From Thiothrix sp. (lineage in GTDB: Bacteria > Pseudomonadota > Gammaproteobacteria > Thiotrichales > Thiotrichaceae): DNA of 64,000 nucleotides. The notes below the pieces were generated by a model. It was not told the origin of the DNA and searched no databases. It saw only the letters and a program-made list of their open reading frames with translations. The stretch's first letter is position 1. The number at the start of each line of letters is the position of its first letter. Positions 41,769 through 50,167 of the stretch are shown here, in pieces. The translations under genes were made by a program, and so were the position numbers. The stretch covers positions 1 to 64,000 of the forward strand of contig NZ_JAQTLS010000022.1 in assembly GCF_028714775.1 (NCBI RefSeq), given 5' to 3'.

Positions 41769-42968
41769 ATGAGCAAAACAATGCACCAGAAAATGGGATT
41801 TTCGACCCGCGCCATCCACCACGCTTACGACCCGTATGCAGGCACTGGTGACTTGAACCCGCCAGTACACATGAGTTCCACCTACACCTTTCCCACCGTG
41901 GAAGATGGCAGTGCGCGGTTTGCCGGGGAACAGCAGGGCTTCGTCTATTCACGGGTCGGCAACCCTACCACGGTATTGCTGGAACAACGTATCGCCGATC
42001 TGGAAGGCGGGGAAGCAGCCTTGGTAACAGCGTCAGGCATGGGCGCAACTGCCGCGCTGTTATGGACGTTACTCAGCCCCGGCGATGAAATCATTGCCGA
42101 CAAAACGCTCTATGGCTGTACTTATTCCTTTTTCAATCACGGTTTGGCGAAATTCGGGGTCACGATCAGGCACGTTGACCTGACCGATCCCGCCAATCTC
42201 ACTGCTAGCATCAGTGCGAAAACCAAAATCGTATTCTTTGAATCGCCCGCCAACCCTAATATGCGGCTGGTGGATATTCCGGCGGCTTCCGCAATCGCCC
42301 ACCAGCACGAGAACTGCAAGGTCGTGGTCGACAACACCTATTGCACGCCTTACCTGCAACGTCCGTTGGAATTGGGTGCGGATTACGTGGTGCATTCCGC
42401 CACCAAATACCTCGGCGGGCACGGCGACCTGATTGCCGGGGCGATTGTTGGGGATGCAGAAACGCTGACACAAGTACGCTTTTACGGCATCAAGGACATG
42501 ACTGGCGCGGTGATGTCATCACAGGATGCGTTTCTGGTGTTACGCGGCTTGAAAACCCTCGCGCTACGGATGGATCGGCACTGCCAGAATGCGCAAGCGA
42601 TTGCGGACTTCCTTGCCAATCACCCCAAGGTCGAAGTCTGCCATTACCCCGGATTGGAAACCTTCCCACAATTCGCTCTGGGCAAACGCCAGATGGCACA
42701 AGCGGGCGGCATGGTCGCGTTTGAACTCAAGGGTGGCTTCGCAGCGGGTTGCCGTTTCATGAATGCGTTGAACCTGATCACCCGTGCGGTGAGCTTGGGC
42801 GATGCGGAAAGTCTGGCGCAACACCCTGCCAGCATGACCCATTCCACCTATACCCCCGAAGAGCGGGCGGAACACATGATCAGCGAAGGGTTAGTGAGGA
42901 TTTCAGCGGGGCTGGAAGATACCGCTGACCTGCTCAGCGATATTGAACAGGCTTTGTCAGCGCTCTAA
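41769..42968 (+). CDS. megL: Methionine gamma-lyase
   Basis: A 399-residue PLP enzyme of the Cys/Met metabolism family that cleaves methionine to methanethiol, 2-oxobutyrate and ammonia. The PLP lysine is in HSATKYLGGHGD. The segment LYGCTYSFF has the Tyr and the Cys specific to methionine gamma-lyases rather than cystathionine lyases. The start at 41769 is chosen for family fit; a TTG frame at 41739 runs through a hairpin. It is followed 40 bp later by metY. Confidence 0.85.
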   Translation: MSKTMHQKMGFSTRAIHHAYDPYAGTGDLNPPVHMSSTYTFPTVEDGSARFAGEQQGFVYSRVGNPTTVLLEQRIADLEGGEAALVTASGMGATAALLWTLLSPGDEIIADKTLYGCTYSFFNHGLAKFGVTIRHVDLTDPANLTASISAKTKIVFFESPANPNMRLVDIPAASAIAHQHENCKVVVDNTYCTPYLQRPLELGADYVVHSATKYLGGHGDLIAGAIVGDAETLTQVRFYGIKDMTGAVMSSQDAFLVLRGLKTLALRMDRHCQNAQAIADFLANHPKVEVCHYPGLETFPQFALGKRQMAQAGGMVAFELKGGFAAGCRFMNALNLITRAVSLGDAESLAQHPASMTHSTYTPEERAEHMISEGLVRISAGLEDTADLLSDIEQALSAL

Positions 42969-43008
42969 CACTGTGCTATACCTGCACCTCCACTAAGGAG
43001 GATCACTG

Positions 43009-44280
43009 ATGAAAAAAGAAACCCTATCAATACACGCTGGCTACACGACTGACCCAACGACAAAATCCGTCGCTGTGCCGATTTACCAAACTGTTTCTTA
43101 CGAATTCGATAATGCCCAACACGGGGCAGACCTGTTCAACCTCGCAGTTCCGGGCAATATTTACACGCGCTTGATGAACCCCACCAACGATGTTCTGGAA
43201 AAGCGCATCACCGCACTCGAAGGTGGCCTCGCGGGCTTAGTGACCAGCTCCGGCATGGCAGCGATCAATTACGCCATCCTCACCTTGGCGGAAGCGGGCG
43301 ATAATATCGTCACCACCCCACAATTGTACGGTGGCACATACACCCTGTTTGCGCACATGCTGCCCAAGTTAGGCATTGACGTGCGTTTCGCCGAAAACGA
43401 CAGCGCAGAAGCGATTGAAAAACTGATCGACGCCAAAACCAAAGCGGTGTTCTGCGAAACCATCGGCAACCCAGCGGGTAATGTCGTCGACATCGAATCC
43501 ATTGCCACCGCCGCACATCGGCACGGCGTCGCGGTCATTGTGGATAATACCGTTGCCACCCCGATATTGTGCACCCCGATTGATTACGGCGCTGACATCG
43601 TAATCCACACCCTGACCAAATACATCGCAGGCCACGGCAACTCACTGGGCGGCATCATCATTGATTCCGGCAAATTCCCGTGGGCAGAACACAAAGAGCG
43701 TTACCCGGTATTGAACCAGCCGGAACCTTCCTACCACGGCGTGGTTTACACCGAAGCCTTGGGCGCGGCAGCGTTCATCGGGCGGGCGCGGACAGTGCCA
43801 TTGCGCAATACCGGCTCAGCCTTGTCGCCGTTTAACGCTTTCCTGATCCTGCAAGGGGTGGAAACCTTAGCGCTGCGTATGGAACGCCACTGCGAGAACG
43901 CGATTGCCGTTGCCAACTACCTGAAAAACCACCCTAAAGTCGAGTGGGTCAACTTCGCCGCATTGGAAGGCGACAAGTATTACGCACTGGCACAGAAATA
44001 TTTCGACGGCAAACCGGCCTCACTGATGACCTTTGGCATCAACGGTGGCTTTGAAGCAGGCGTGAAATTCTACGACCAGTTACAAATGATCAAGCGCTTG
44101 GTGAATATCGGTGATGCAAAATCACTTGCTTGCCACCCAGCATCCACCACCCACCGCCAATTGAAGCCAGACGAGCAATTGCGTGCGGGTGTCCGACCAG
44201 AAACCATCCGCCTCAGCGTGGGCATCGAACATATCGACGACATCATCGCCGATTTGGAGCAAGCGTTCGCGGCAATCTAA
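43009..44280 (+). CDS. metY: O-acetylhomoserine sulfhydrylase
   Basis: A 423-residue PLP enzyme that makes homocysteine from O-acetylhomoserine and sulfide. MKKETLSIHAGYTTDPTTKSVAVPIYQT and the PLP lysine in IHTLTKYIAGHGNSLGG are typical, and the length (about 420-430) separates it from shorter cystathionine synthases. AGGAGG precedes the ATG. With megL next to it, this makes a methionine/sulfide cycle unit. Confidence 0.92.
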   Translation: MKKETLSIHAGYTTDPTTKSVAVPIYQTVSYEFDNAQHGADLFNLAVPGNIYTRLMNPTNDVLEKRITALEGGLAGLVTSSGMAAINYAILTLAEAGDNIVTTPQLYGGTYTLFAHMLPKLGIDVRFAENDSAEAIEKLIDAKTKAVFCETIGNPAGNVVDIESIATAAHRHGVAVIVDNTVATPILCTPIDYGADIVIHTLTKYIAGHGNSLGGIIIDSGKFPWAEHKERYPVLNQPEPSYHGVVYTEALGAAAFIGRARTVPLRNTGSALSPFNAFLILQGVETLALRMERHCENAIAVANYLKNHPKVEWVNFAALEGDKYYALAQKYFDGKPASLMTFGINGGFEAGVKFYDQLQMIKRLVNIGDAKSLACHPASTTHRQLKPDEQLRAGVRPETIRLSVGIEHIDDIIADLEQAFAAI

Positions 44281-44285
44281 AGCCG

Positions 44286-45092
44286 TTAACGGTAAGGCTC
44301 TGGCAGTGGTTGCGGTGTGACCGCCCGCTGCCAGAGCATTTGCATACTGATTAAGTGCTGCTCATCCTGACGCCCCGAAAAAAACTGCACTTCACCCTGC
44401 CGCCCCTCCGCACGCCCTAAACCGTGCAGCGCCAACACCCGCATTAATTGGTGCGTAACCGGGGTGCTGGTTTCCAACACCGTCATCCTGCCGTGCGTGA
44501 CATCGTGAATCGCTTCCGACAGGAATGGGTAATGGGTACAGCCCAACACCAAGGTATCCACCCCCGCTTCCAGCAACGGCAAGGTGTAATGCTTGAGCAA
44601 TTGGCGCACCGCCTCGCTGCTGAAATCCCCCGCCTCCACATGCTCCACCAAACCGGGGCACGCCTGCGCAATCACCTGCACTTCGCTGGCATATTCACGG
44701 ATTAGACGATGCAAACGCGGGCTATTGACCGTTTGTTGGGTCGCCAAAACCCCCACCACCCCGGTTGCGGTCATACGGGCAGCAGGTTTGACCGCAGGCT
44801 CAATCCCCACCACCGGGATCGGCAAAGTTTCGCGCAAATGATCGACCGCATGAACTGTCGCGGTATTACACGCCACCATCAGCACTTTCACCTGTTGTTC
44901 CAGCAGGAAATCAGCCACCCGTTTGCTGCGCTCACGGATGTACTCCGGCGACTTACTGCCATACGGCGCATGGGCGGAATCCGCCACGTAGATCAAGTCT
45001 TCGGCTGGCAATAAACGCTGGATTTCGCGCAATACCGAAATCCCGCCCAAGCCGGAATCAAAAATGCCAATCGGATGCAGGGTCTTAGGCAT
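44286..45092 (-). CDS. murI: Glutamate racemase
   Basis: A 268-residue cofactor-independent racemase giving D-glutamate for peptidoglycan. Both catalytic cysteines are present, in VACNTAT and GCTHYPFL, with the flanking GIFDSGLGGISVL and SAHAPYG motifs. It lies 3 bp downstream of the inositol monophosphatase family gene, on the minus strand. Confidence 0.94.
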   Translation of the reverse strand: MPKTLHPIGIFDSGLGGISVLREIQRLLPAEDLIYVADSAHAPYGSKSPEYIRERSKRVADFLLEQQVKVLMVACNTATVHAVDHLRETLPIPVVGIEPAVKPAARMTATGVVGVLATQQTVNSPRLHRLIREYASEVQVIAQACPGLVEHVEAGDFSSEAVRQLLKHYTLPLLEAGVDTLVLGCTHYPFLSEAIHDVTHGRMTVLETSTPVTHQLMRVLALHGLGRAEGRQGEVQFFSGRQDEQHLISMQMLWQRAVTPQPLPEPYR

Positions 45093-45095
45093 GGC

Positions 45096-45887
45096 TTACT
45101 GGTTTTCCTGCAAGTAGCGAAACCACGCCGCAAATAATTCCCGGTCGGGGGAAATCACCACCGAACGCGGCTCCATCGACGCACGGAACACGCTTTCACC
45201 CCGCAACGTGCTGGCATAACCGCCCGCTTCCGCCAAAATCAGCGTGCCTGCCGCCAAATCCCACAATTTCATACCGCCATGCAAGTATAACTGCCCCCGG
45301 TTAGCCGCCATCCACACCCATTCCAGTGCGCAACTGCCCAAATTACGCTGCGAACCATACGGTGAATTGAGCATCAGCGCCTGCTTTAACTGCGGGGAAA
45401 GCCGTTTGAAATCCACGATTGCCACGGCATTGCGCAAAGCAAATCCGCTGGGCTGGCACTGTAAACGTTTGCCATTAAGCCACGCGCCCTGCCCTTGTTG
45501 TGCGGTAAACATTTCATCGCGGATCGGGTCGTAAGTCAGCGCCAACACCACTTCGCCCTGCCGGAACAAGGCCAACGACACCGCGAACAGCGGAATTCCA
45601 GCAGCAAAATTGCTGGTTCCATCCAGAGGGTCAAGACACCACAGTGCATCGGCATCACGCAGCAAGCCGTCCTGTTCGGCGGGTTCCATTTCTTCACTCA
45701 AGAAAGCAATTTCAGGCCAGTTTGTGTGCAGGAATTCGCGGATGCACTGGTTGGTTGCCAAGTCCGCTTCGGTCAATAAACTGCCATCCTGTTTGACCGA
45801 AAAGCCCACATGCTCGAAACGCGGCAAAATCTCTTCGCGGGCAATATCACGTATCGTGTGTGCGAGTGTTTGCAGGTCAGGCAACAT
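45096..45887 (-). CDS. Inositol monophosphatase family protein
   Basis: A 263-residue member of the magnesium-dependent IMPase fold. Motif A is LDPLDGTSNFAAG, motif B is WDLAAGTLILAEAGG. It could act on inositol phosphate or PAP (CysQ-like); DLAAGTLILAEAGG fits SuhB/IMPase better, but the substrate is not fixed. Followed by murI 3 bp away. Divergent from hemH. Confidence 0.88.
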   Translation of the reverse strand: MLPDLQTLAHTIRDIAREEILPRFEHVGFSVKQDGSLLTEADLATNQCIREFLHTNWPEIAFLSEEMEPAEQDGLLRDADALWCLDPLDGTSNFAAGIPLFAVSLALFRQGEVVLALTYDPIRDEMFTAQQGQGAWLNGKRLQCQPSGFALRNAVAIVDFKRLSPQLKQALMLNSPYGSQRNLGSCALEWVWMAANRGQLYLHGGMKLWDLAAGTLILAEAGGYASTLRGESVFRASMEPRSVVISPDRELFAAWFRYLQENQ

Positions 45888-45922
45888 GGTTTATCCTTCA
45901 CGCGGAAAAAAGGGATAATACC

Positions 45923-47035
45923 ATGAGCCGATTTCTCAATGAAAAAGACTATTTTCACGGTAAATCCGAGTGTACTGGCATTTTGCTAGTGAATCTCGGC
46001 ACGCCAGATGCACCGGATGCGCCCAGTCTGCGCCGTTACCTGAAAGAATTTCTGTCTGACCAACGTGTGGTGGAAATCCCGCGTGTCTTTTGGTATCCCA
46101 TCCTGTACGGCATCATCCTCAACAAACGTCCGGCTGCCAGCGCCGCCAAATACCAAGGGGTGTGGACGGAAAACGGTTCCCCGCTGATGGACATTTCCCT
46201 GCAACAACAAAAAGCCTTGCAGAAAGAAATCGACATCCGCTTTGACGGCCCGGTCAAAATCGAACTGGCAATGCGCTACGGCAAGCCCTCCATCCAATCC
46301 GGCCTGCTCAAACTCAAGGAAGCCGGGGCGCGGCGCATCCTGATCCTGCCGCTGTACCCGCAATACTGTGCCGCCACCGCTGCCACCACTTTCGACAAAG
46401 TATTCGACGAACTCAAGCGTTGGCGCTGGATGCCCGAATTGCGGCTGGTCAACCATTACCATGACCACCCCGGCTACATCGAAGCCCTTGCCAGCAGCGT
46501 GTTGGAACACTGGGAAAAGTACCCACGCGGCGAACTGTTGCTGATGTCGTTTCATGGCATCCCCAAGCGCAGCCTGACACTGGGCGACCCCTACCACTGC
46601 GAATGCCATAAAACCGCCCGCTTGCTGGCAGAAGCCTTAAACCTGAAACCGCACGAATGGCGCGTCACCTTCCAATCGCGTTTCGGCAAAGCAGAATGGT
46701 TGCAACCCTACACCGACAAAACCCTGCAAACCTTGCCAAGTGAAGGCATCAAGCAGGTTGACGTGATCTGTCCCGGTTTCGCGGCGGATTGCTTGGAAAC
46801 CTTGGAAGAAATTCAGGTCGAAAACCGCGAATACTTCCAACACGCAGGCGGGGAAAACTACCACTACATCCCGGCACTCAATGCCAATACCAAACACATC
46901 CACGCACTTGCCGACATCATCCAGCAACATACCCAAGGCTGGGCGGAAACCTCCCCCGAGTGGCGCGAGACTACCCAACAAAAACAGGCCGAACTGACCC
47001 TGCAACGTGCTACCGACATGGGTGCAAAAAAATGA
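45923..47035 (+). CDS. hemH: Ferrochelatase
   Basis: A 370-residue enzyme inserting iron into protoporphyrin IX in the last step of heme b synthesis. The typical opening GILLVNLGTPDAPDAPSLRRYLKEFLSD, the catalytic His in SFHGIPKRSL and the C-terminal CPGFAADCLETLEEI are present. AAGGGA precedes the ATG at 45923; the open frame upstream is unsupported. Its stop overlaps the next ATG (ATGA). Confidence 0.95.
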   Translation: MSRFLNEKDYFHGKSECTGILLVNLGTPDAPDAPSLRRYLKEFLSDQRVVEIPRVFWYPILYGIILNKRPAASAAKYQGVWTENGSPLMDISLQQQKALQKEIDIRFDGPVKIELAMRYGKPSIQSGLLKLKEAGARRILILPLYPQYCAATAATTFDKVFDELKRWRWMPELRLVNHYHDHPGYIEALASSVLEHWEKYPRGELLLMSFHGIPKRSLTLGDPYHCECHKTARLLAEALNLKPHEWRVTFQSRFGKAEWLQPYTDKTLQTLPSEGIKQVDVICPGFAADCLETLEEIQVENREYFQHAGGENYHYIPALNANTKHIHALADIIQQHTQGWAETSPEWRETTQQKQAELTLQRATDMGAKK

Positions 47036-47934
47036 GCCTGCACCTGCTAGCTCCCAAGCATTGGCTTACTTGGGTTGGCGTCGGCTTGTTCGCGATCCTT
47101 GCGTGGTTGCCCTGGCAAGCTCGCCGCTGGTTGGGCAAACACATCGGCGGCTGGTTATACCGCCACAACCACAAACGCCGCACGGTCATCCTGACCAATT
47201 TACGGCTGTGTTTCCCGGAACAAAGCGAATCCCAACACGAACAACTAGCGCAAGCACATTTACACGCATACGCTAATGCCTTGCTGGATTACAGTTTGCT
47301 CTTGTTCCGCTCCCGCCATTATCTGGATAAACGCCAACAGATCATTGGGCTAGAACACCTGCAACGTGCGGTAGATGCAGGGCAAAACATCATCTTGTTA
47401 ACGGCACATTTCGCGTGGCTGGAGTTTGCCCCAGCAATATTGGCAGGACATTACAGCATGTTCGGTTTTTCCAAACCGCTCAGCAACCCAGTACTGAACT
47501 GCTTGGTGAACCGTAGCCGCCGCACCTACTCCGAATTCATGCTGACCCGTGACGATGGCCTATTGAAAGTCATCCGCAGCCTGCAACCGGGACGGCTGTT
47601 TTTCTTCCTGCCGGATGAAGATTTGGGCTTAAAAAACGCGGTATTCGCACCCTTTTTCAATACCCCCAAAGCCACCCTAACCACCACTGCCCGTCTTGCC
47701 AAGTTGGGTAATGCGGTGTGCATACCACTGGCAGTCTTTTTCAACCCAGCCACCGGGCTGTACGAAATTACCATCGAACCGCCGCTGGGAAACTTCCCCA
47801 GCAACAATGCTGTACAGGATGCCACTGCCGCCAATGCCGCGCTGGAAGCACTGATCCGCCGCAACCCCGCACAATACATGTGGCTGCTGAAACTGTTCCG
47901 TACCCGCCCAGCAGGTGAATCCGAACTTTACTGA
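47032..47934 (+). CDS. Lipid A biosynthesis acyltransferase (LpxL/HtrB family)
   Basis: A 300-residue inner-membrane acyltransferase with one N-terminal transmembrane helix. The catalytic HAFWLE-type motif reads HFAWLE (His-x4-Glu). FLPDEDLGLKNAVFAPFF belongs to the same family. It adds the secondary acyl chain to lipid A. Its start overlaps the hemH stop; its 3' end overlaps the convergent sctJ by 7 bp. Confidence 0.9.
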   Translation: MSLHLLAPKHWLTWVGVGLFAILAWLPWQARRWLGKHIGGWLYRHNHKRRTVILTNLRLCFPEQSESQHEQLAQAHLHAYANALLDYSLLLFRSRHYLDKRQQIIGLEHLQRAVDAGQNIILLTAHFAWLEFAPAILAGHYSMFGFSKPLSNPVLNCLVNRSRRTYSEFMLTRDDGLLKVIRSLQPGRLFFFLPDEDLGLKNAVFAPFFNTPKATLTTTARLAKLGNAVCIPLAVFFNPATGLYEITIEPPLGNFPSNNAVQDATAANAALEALIRRNPAQYMWLLKLFRTRPAGESELY

Positions 47935-48533
47935 GCGGCAGCGGGCAATTGGGCAGGAACCAGCACCACCGACACTTTGTCGTAACTCAAACCTTCGATG
48001 CTCTTTTCCACGATCATTTTGATTTCGGACTTCATGTCCTCAATCCGGTAAGCGGGGTTGTATTTGATGAAAACTGATGCAGAGGAAGGCTGTGCCGTCT
48101 CTCCTATCGGATTATTTTCCGGCAACACAATATGAACCCGCGCCACCAATACGCCATCAATTTGGCTGAGGGTTTCCTGCACGCTCTGTGAAAGTGCAAA
48201 AATGAAACGCGCCCGTTCTTCCAGCGGGGAAGAAATCAGCCCCTCTTTCTTGAACATATCACCCATACTGACGACTTTTTCTTTAGGGAAGCCGTGCTCA
48301 CGCAACAAGGCAACTGCTTGTGGAATACGAGATTCTTCAACGTGCAGGAAATAGGTTCCCGCTTTCTTGTCTACCGTCTTTTCGGCCTCAATCTTGTTAT
48401 TAAGCAGGATTGCCAGCATGGAATTCGCATCACTCTCTTCCAGTTTGCTGTACAACTCGGTCTTACAGCCACTTAAAAGGACTAGCAACCCCAAGCAGAC
48501 GACAGGGAATAACTTTTTACTTATGGTTGTCAT
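47928..48533 (-). CDS. sctJ: T3SS inner-ring lipoprotein SctJ (YscJ/PrgK), no C-terminal TM
   Basis: A 201-residue lipoprotein with lipobox LSGC and the YscJ core (KTELYSKLEESDANSMLAILL, LISSPLEERARFIFALSQSVQETLSQIDGVLVARVHIVLPE, IVEKSIEGLSYDKVSVVLVP). It forms the periplasmic ring of the injectisome base. It ends about ten residues after VVLVP, so the C-terminal linker and transmembrane helix of YscJ/PrgK are absent, as in EscJ. Last gene of the sctC-D-E-F-G-I-J row. Confidence 0.93.
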   Translation of the reverse strand: MTTISKKLFPVVCLGLLVLLSGCKTELYSKLEESDANSMLAILLNNKIEAEKTVDKKAGTYFLHVEESRIPQAVALLREHGFPKEKVVSMGDMFKKEGLISSPLEERARFIFALSQSVQETLSQIDGVLVARVHIVLPENNPIGETAQPSSASVFIKYNPAYRIEDMKSEIKMIVEKSIEGLSYDKVSVVLVPAQLPAAAQ

Positions 48534-48566
48534 ATCCGGCCTCGCATTGCCGCTGGGTTGGAAGCA

Positions 48567-49142
48567 TCAGCCTCCGGTTCGGAACAGGGTTTTGAAACCT
48601 TGCGCCACTTGGTTGACAGCAGAGGAAATAAGGCTGAACTTACCCATCCACATATTGGCATTCATCGACCAGTGGGTCATCATGCTGTTATATTCCAGCG
48701 TGGCTCCCATGTAGTCTTGGGAATTTTTCACCATTGATTGCAATTGTTTCTGCCCATCGCCAGCACGCTCGGCGCTTACCTCGGGGTAGGTGCGCATCCC
48801 GCTTTTCTCGGGTGAACCCAGTTTTTCCGCCATGAACTCATTGAATTTGGGCATATTGGAAAGTTGGTCAAGCATCCGATGATAAGAACCATCAATATCC
48901 GAGATAGTATTGATCGCGGCCTGTTTGAAATCCGTCGTGCCCGGCTCAACGGTAGGCTTTAATTGCAAAAGCTGTGTATCTTGCTGGGTTGCCGGAATGA
49001 CAGCATCTGTCCCGGCAGTTCCCTGATTCAAAATATGCTCGAAACGCATGACATCCTGCGCAGAGGGGGAAGGCAGCGCTTGCGGCTTCGCAACACCACC
49101 CATCTGATCCACAGGGCTAAACAAGACGCTGGCATCAAGCAT
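48567..49142 (-). CDS. sctI: T3SS inner rod/needle adaptor SctI (YscI)
   Basis: A 191-residue protein without a signal peptide. The C-terminal helix ends GFKTLFRTGG, similar to the hydrophobic C-terminus of YscI/HrpB rod proteins; the middle is variable. Position between sctG and sctJ is the Yersinia order and supports SctI. The N-terminal Pro-rich part is longer than in most. Confidence 0.75.
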   Translation of the reverse strand: MLDASVLFSPVDQMGGVAKPQALPSPSAQDVMRFEHILNQGTAGTDAVIPATQQDTQLLQLKPTVEPGTTDFKQAAINTISDIDGSYHRMLDQLSNMPKFNEFMAEKLGSPEKSGMRTYPEVSAERAGDGQKQLQSMVKNSQDYMGATLEYNSMMTHWSMNANMWMGKFSLISSAVNQVAQGFKTLFRTGG

Positions 49143-49153
49143 ACGATTTCTCC

Positions 49154-49519
49154 TTAAAGGCTCAGGTAAGCAGAAGCAATGACACTTTCGTCTGGGTTGC
49201 CGCGCTTGACCACATCTTCAAGTAACTCTCTGGCTTCTGCTTTTTGCCCTTTCTGTGACAGGGCTATCCCCAAAAAGCACTTGGCACTCATGTGGTCAGG
49301 CTCGCGCAGCAGCACTTGGTCACGCAAAATATGGATCGCTTGGTCATATTGGCCTGCATAAACCTTAGCGATGGCAACACCCATTTTGATAGGTATCTGT
49401 TCAATACCGATTGCTTCGACACCATCCATGATAATCTGTGAGCGCCCAACGTCCCCTTTGAAACAGGCCAGATAACCAACTTCTGACATTAATTGAAGTA
49501 ACTCGCTACTCGCTTGCAT
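49154..49519 (-). CDS. T3SS needle chaperone SctG (YscG-like TPR)
   Basis: A 121-residue alpha-helical TPR-like protein (MQASSELLQLMSEVGYLACFKGD...AKVYAGQYDQAIHILRDQVLLREPDHMSAKCFLGIALSQKG). YscG-type chaperones bind the needle subunit with YscE. The position just after the probable needle gene agrees. ATG 49519 has AAGGA upstream; a GTG at 49576 lies inside a palindrome. Confidence 0.75.
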   Translation of the reverse strand: MQASSELLQLMSEVGYLACFKGDVGRSQIIMDGVEAIGIEQIPIKMGVAIAKVYAGQYDQAIHILRDQVLLREPDHMSAKCFLGIALSQKGQKAEARELLEDVVKRGNPDESVIASAYLSL

Positions 49520-49546
49520 ATTTTTATATTCCTTATTAGCTTTTAG

Positions 49547-49578
49547 CAGTGATGCCAAAAAAGCATCTGGCATCACTG
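49547..49578 (-). other. Perfect 11-bp hairpin between sctF and sctG
   Basis: CAGTGATGCCA (49547-49557) pairs exactly with TGGCATCACTG (49568-49578) around a 10-nt loop. No T-run follows on the minus strand. It may stabilise the 3' end of the short, probably abundant, needle transcript or limit downstream transcription. Confidence 0.55.
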
Positions 49579-49605
49579 GGGTTCACTCAAACAACAGAAC
49601 TGCCA

Positions 49606-49830
49606 TTACTGGGCAATTTGGCCTGCTTGACGTTCCATGGTACTCGTCAGTTTTTCTTCAACTGAGGACTGCATTGCCAACTGAGTCATGATGCAATCAA
49701 ATTCCATTTTCATCTGGTTCATTTGCTGCTGTTGGGCCATTGCTGTTTGCATCATGCTCTGCGTGCTAGCCAGCGCTGAATCAATAGAACTCAGGCTAGT
49801 ACTTGAAGTACTTACTGCTGTTGTATCCAT
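49606..49830 (-). CDS. Probable T3SS needle subunit SctF
   Basis: A 74-residue helical protein (TSSTSLSSIDSALASTQSMMQTAMAQQQQMNQMKMEFDCIMTQLAMQSSVEEKLTSTMERQAGQIAQ). Size, helix-rich composition and position between sctE and sctG match needle subunits, which diverge strongly; residue-level match to YscF is weak. AGGAGA precedes the ATG and a terminator lies just upstream, suggesting an own transcript. One Cys is unusual for a needle. Confidence 0.6.
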   Translation of the reverse strand: MDTTAVSTSSTSLSSIDSALASTQSMMQTAMAQQQQMNQMKMEFDCIMTQLAMQSSVEEKLTSTMERQAGQIAQ

Positions 49831-49859
49831 TTAGTTTCTCCTAAAAATTAATCATCCGT

Positions 49860-49899
49860 AAAAAAAATTCCCGATGCCTAACATCAAACGCAGGGAATT
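49860..49899 (-). terminator. Intrinsic terminator between sctE and sctF
   Basis: On the minus strand AATTCCC (49893-49899) pairs with GGGAATT (49866-49872) around a 20-nt loop and is followed by eight consecutive T residues. It lies between sctE and sctF, so the sctC-D-E and sctF-G-I-J parts have at least partly separate transcription. Confidence 0.65.
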
Positions 49900-49951
49900 C
49901 ACTACTTCCTGTATAAACATTGCGTTCCATGCCCATCTTTCAGACGTCCCA

Positions 49952-50167
49952 TTAATGAGTATTCGCCCAAAACTGCTCAACGACCTCGCAACTCGCTTCC
50001 ACTGCCTGTAAAAAACTGTTCAACTTGTCGTATTCATCAGGGGAGACCCCTTGGTTCAATTCAAACCGGACTTGTGAAGCTGCCTGGTTAAATTTGTCCA
50101 ATAGTTCATTTTTGTAAATACCGGACACATCATTTCTCAGATTGCGCTCGATTTGCAGCATCATCAT
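49952..50167 (-). CDS. T3SS needle co-chaperone SctE (YscE-like)
   Basis: A 71-residue helical hairpin (MMMLQIERNLRNDVSGIYKNELLDKFNQ...FELNQGVSPDEYDKLNSFLQAVEASCEVVEQFW). YscE (about 66 residues) has the same size and helix-turn-helix outline and pairs with YscG to hold the needle subunit. It overlaps the sctD stop by 4 bp. The name is supported by length, shape and order. Confidence 0.72.
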   Translation of the reverse strand: MMMLQIERNLRNDVSGIYKNELLDKFNQAASQVRFELNQGVSPDEYDKLNSFLQAVEASCEVVEQFWANTH

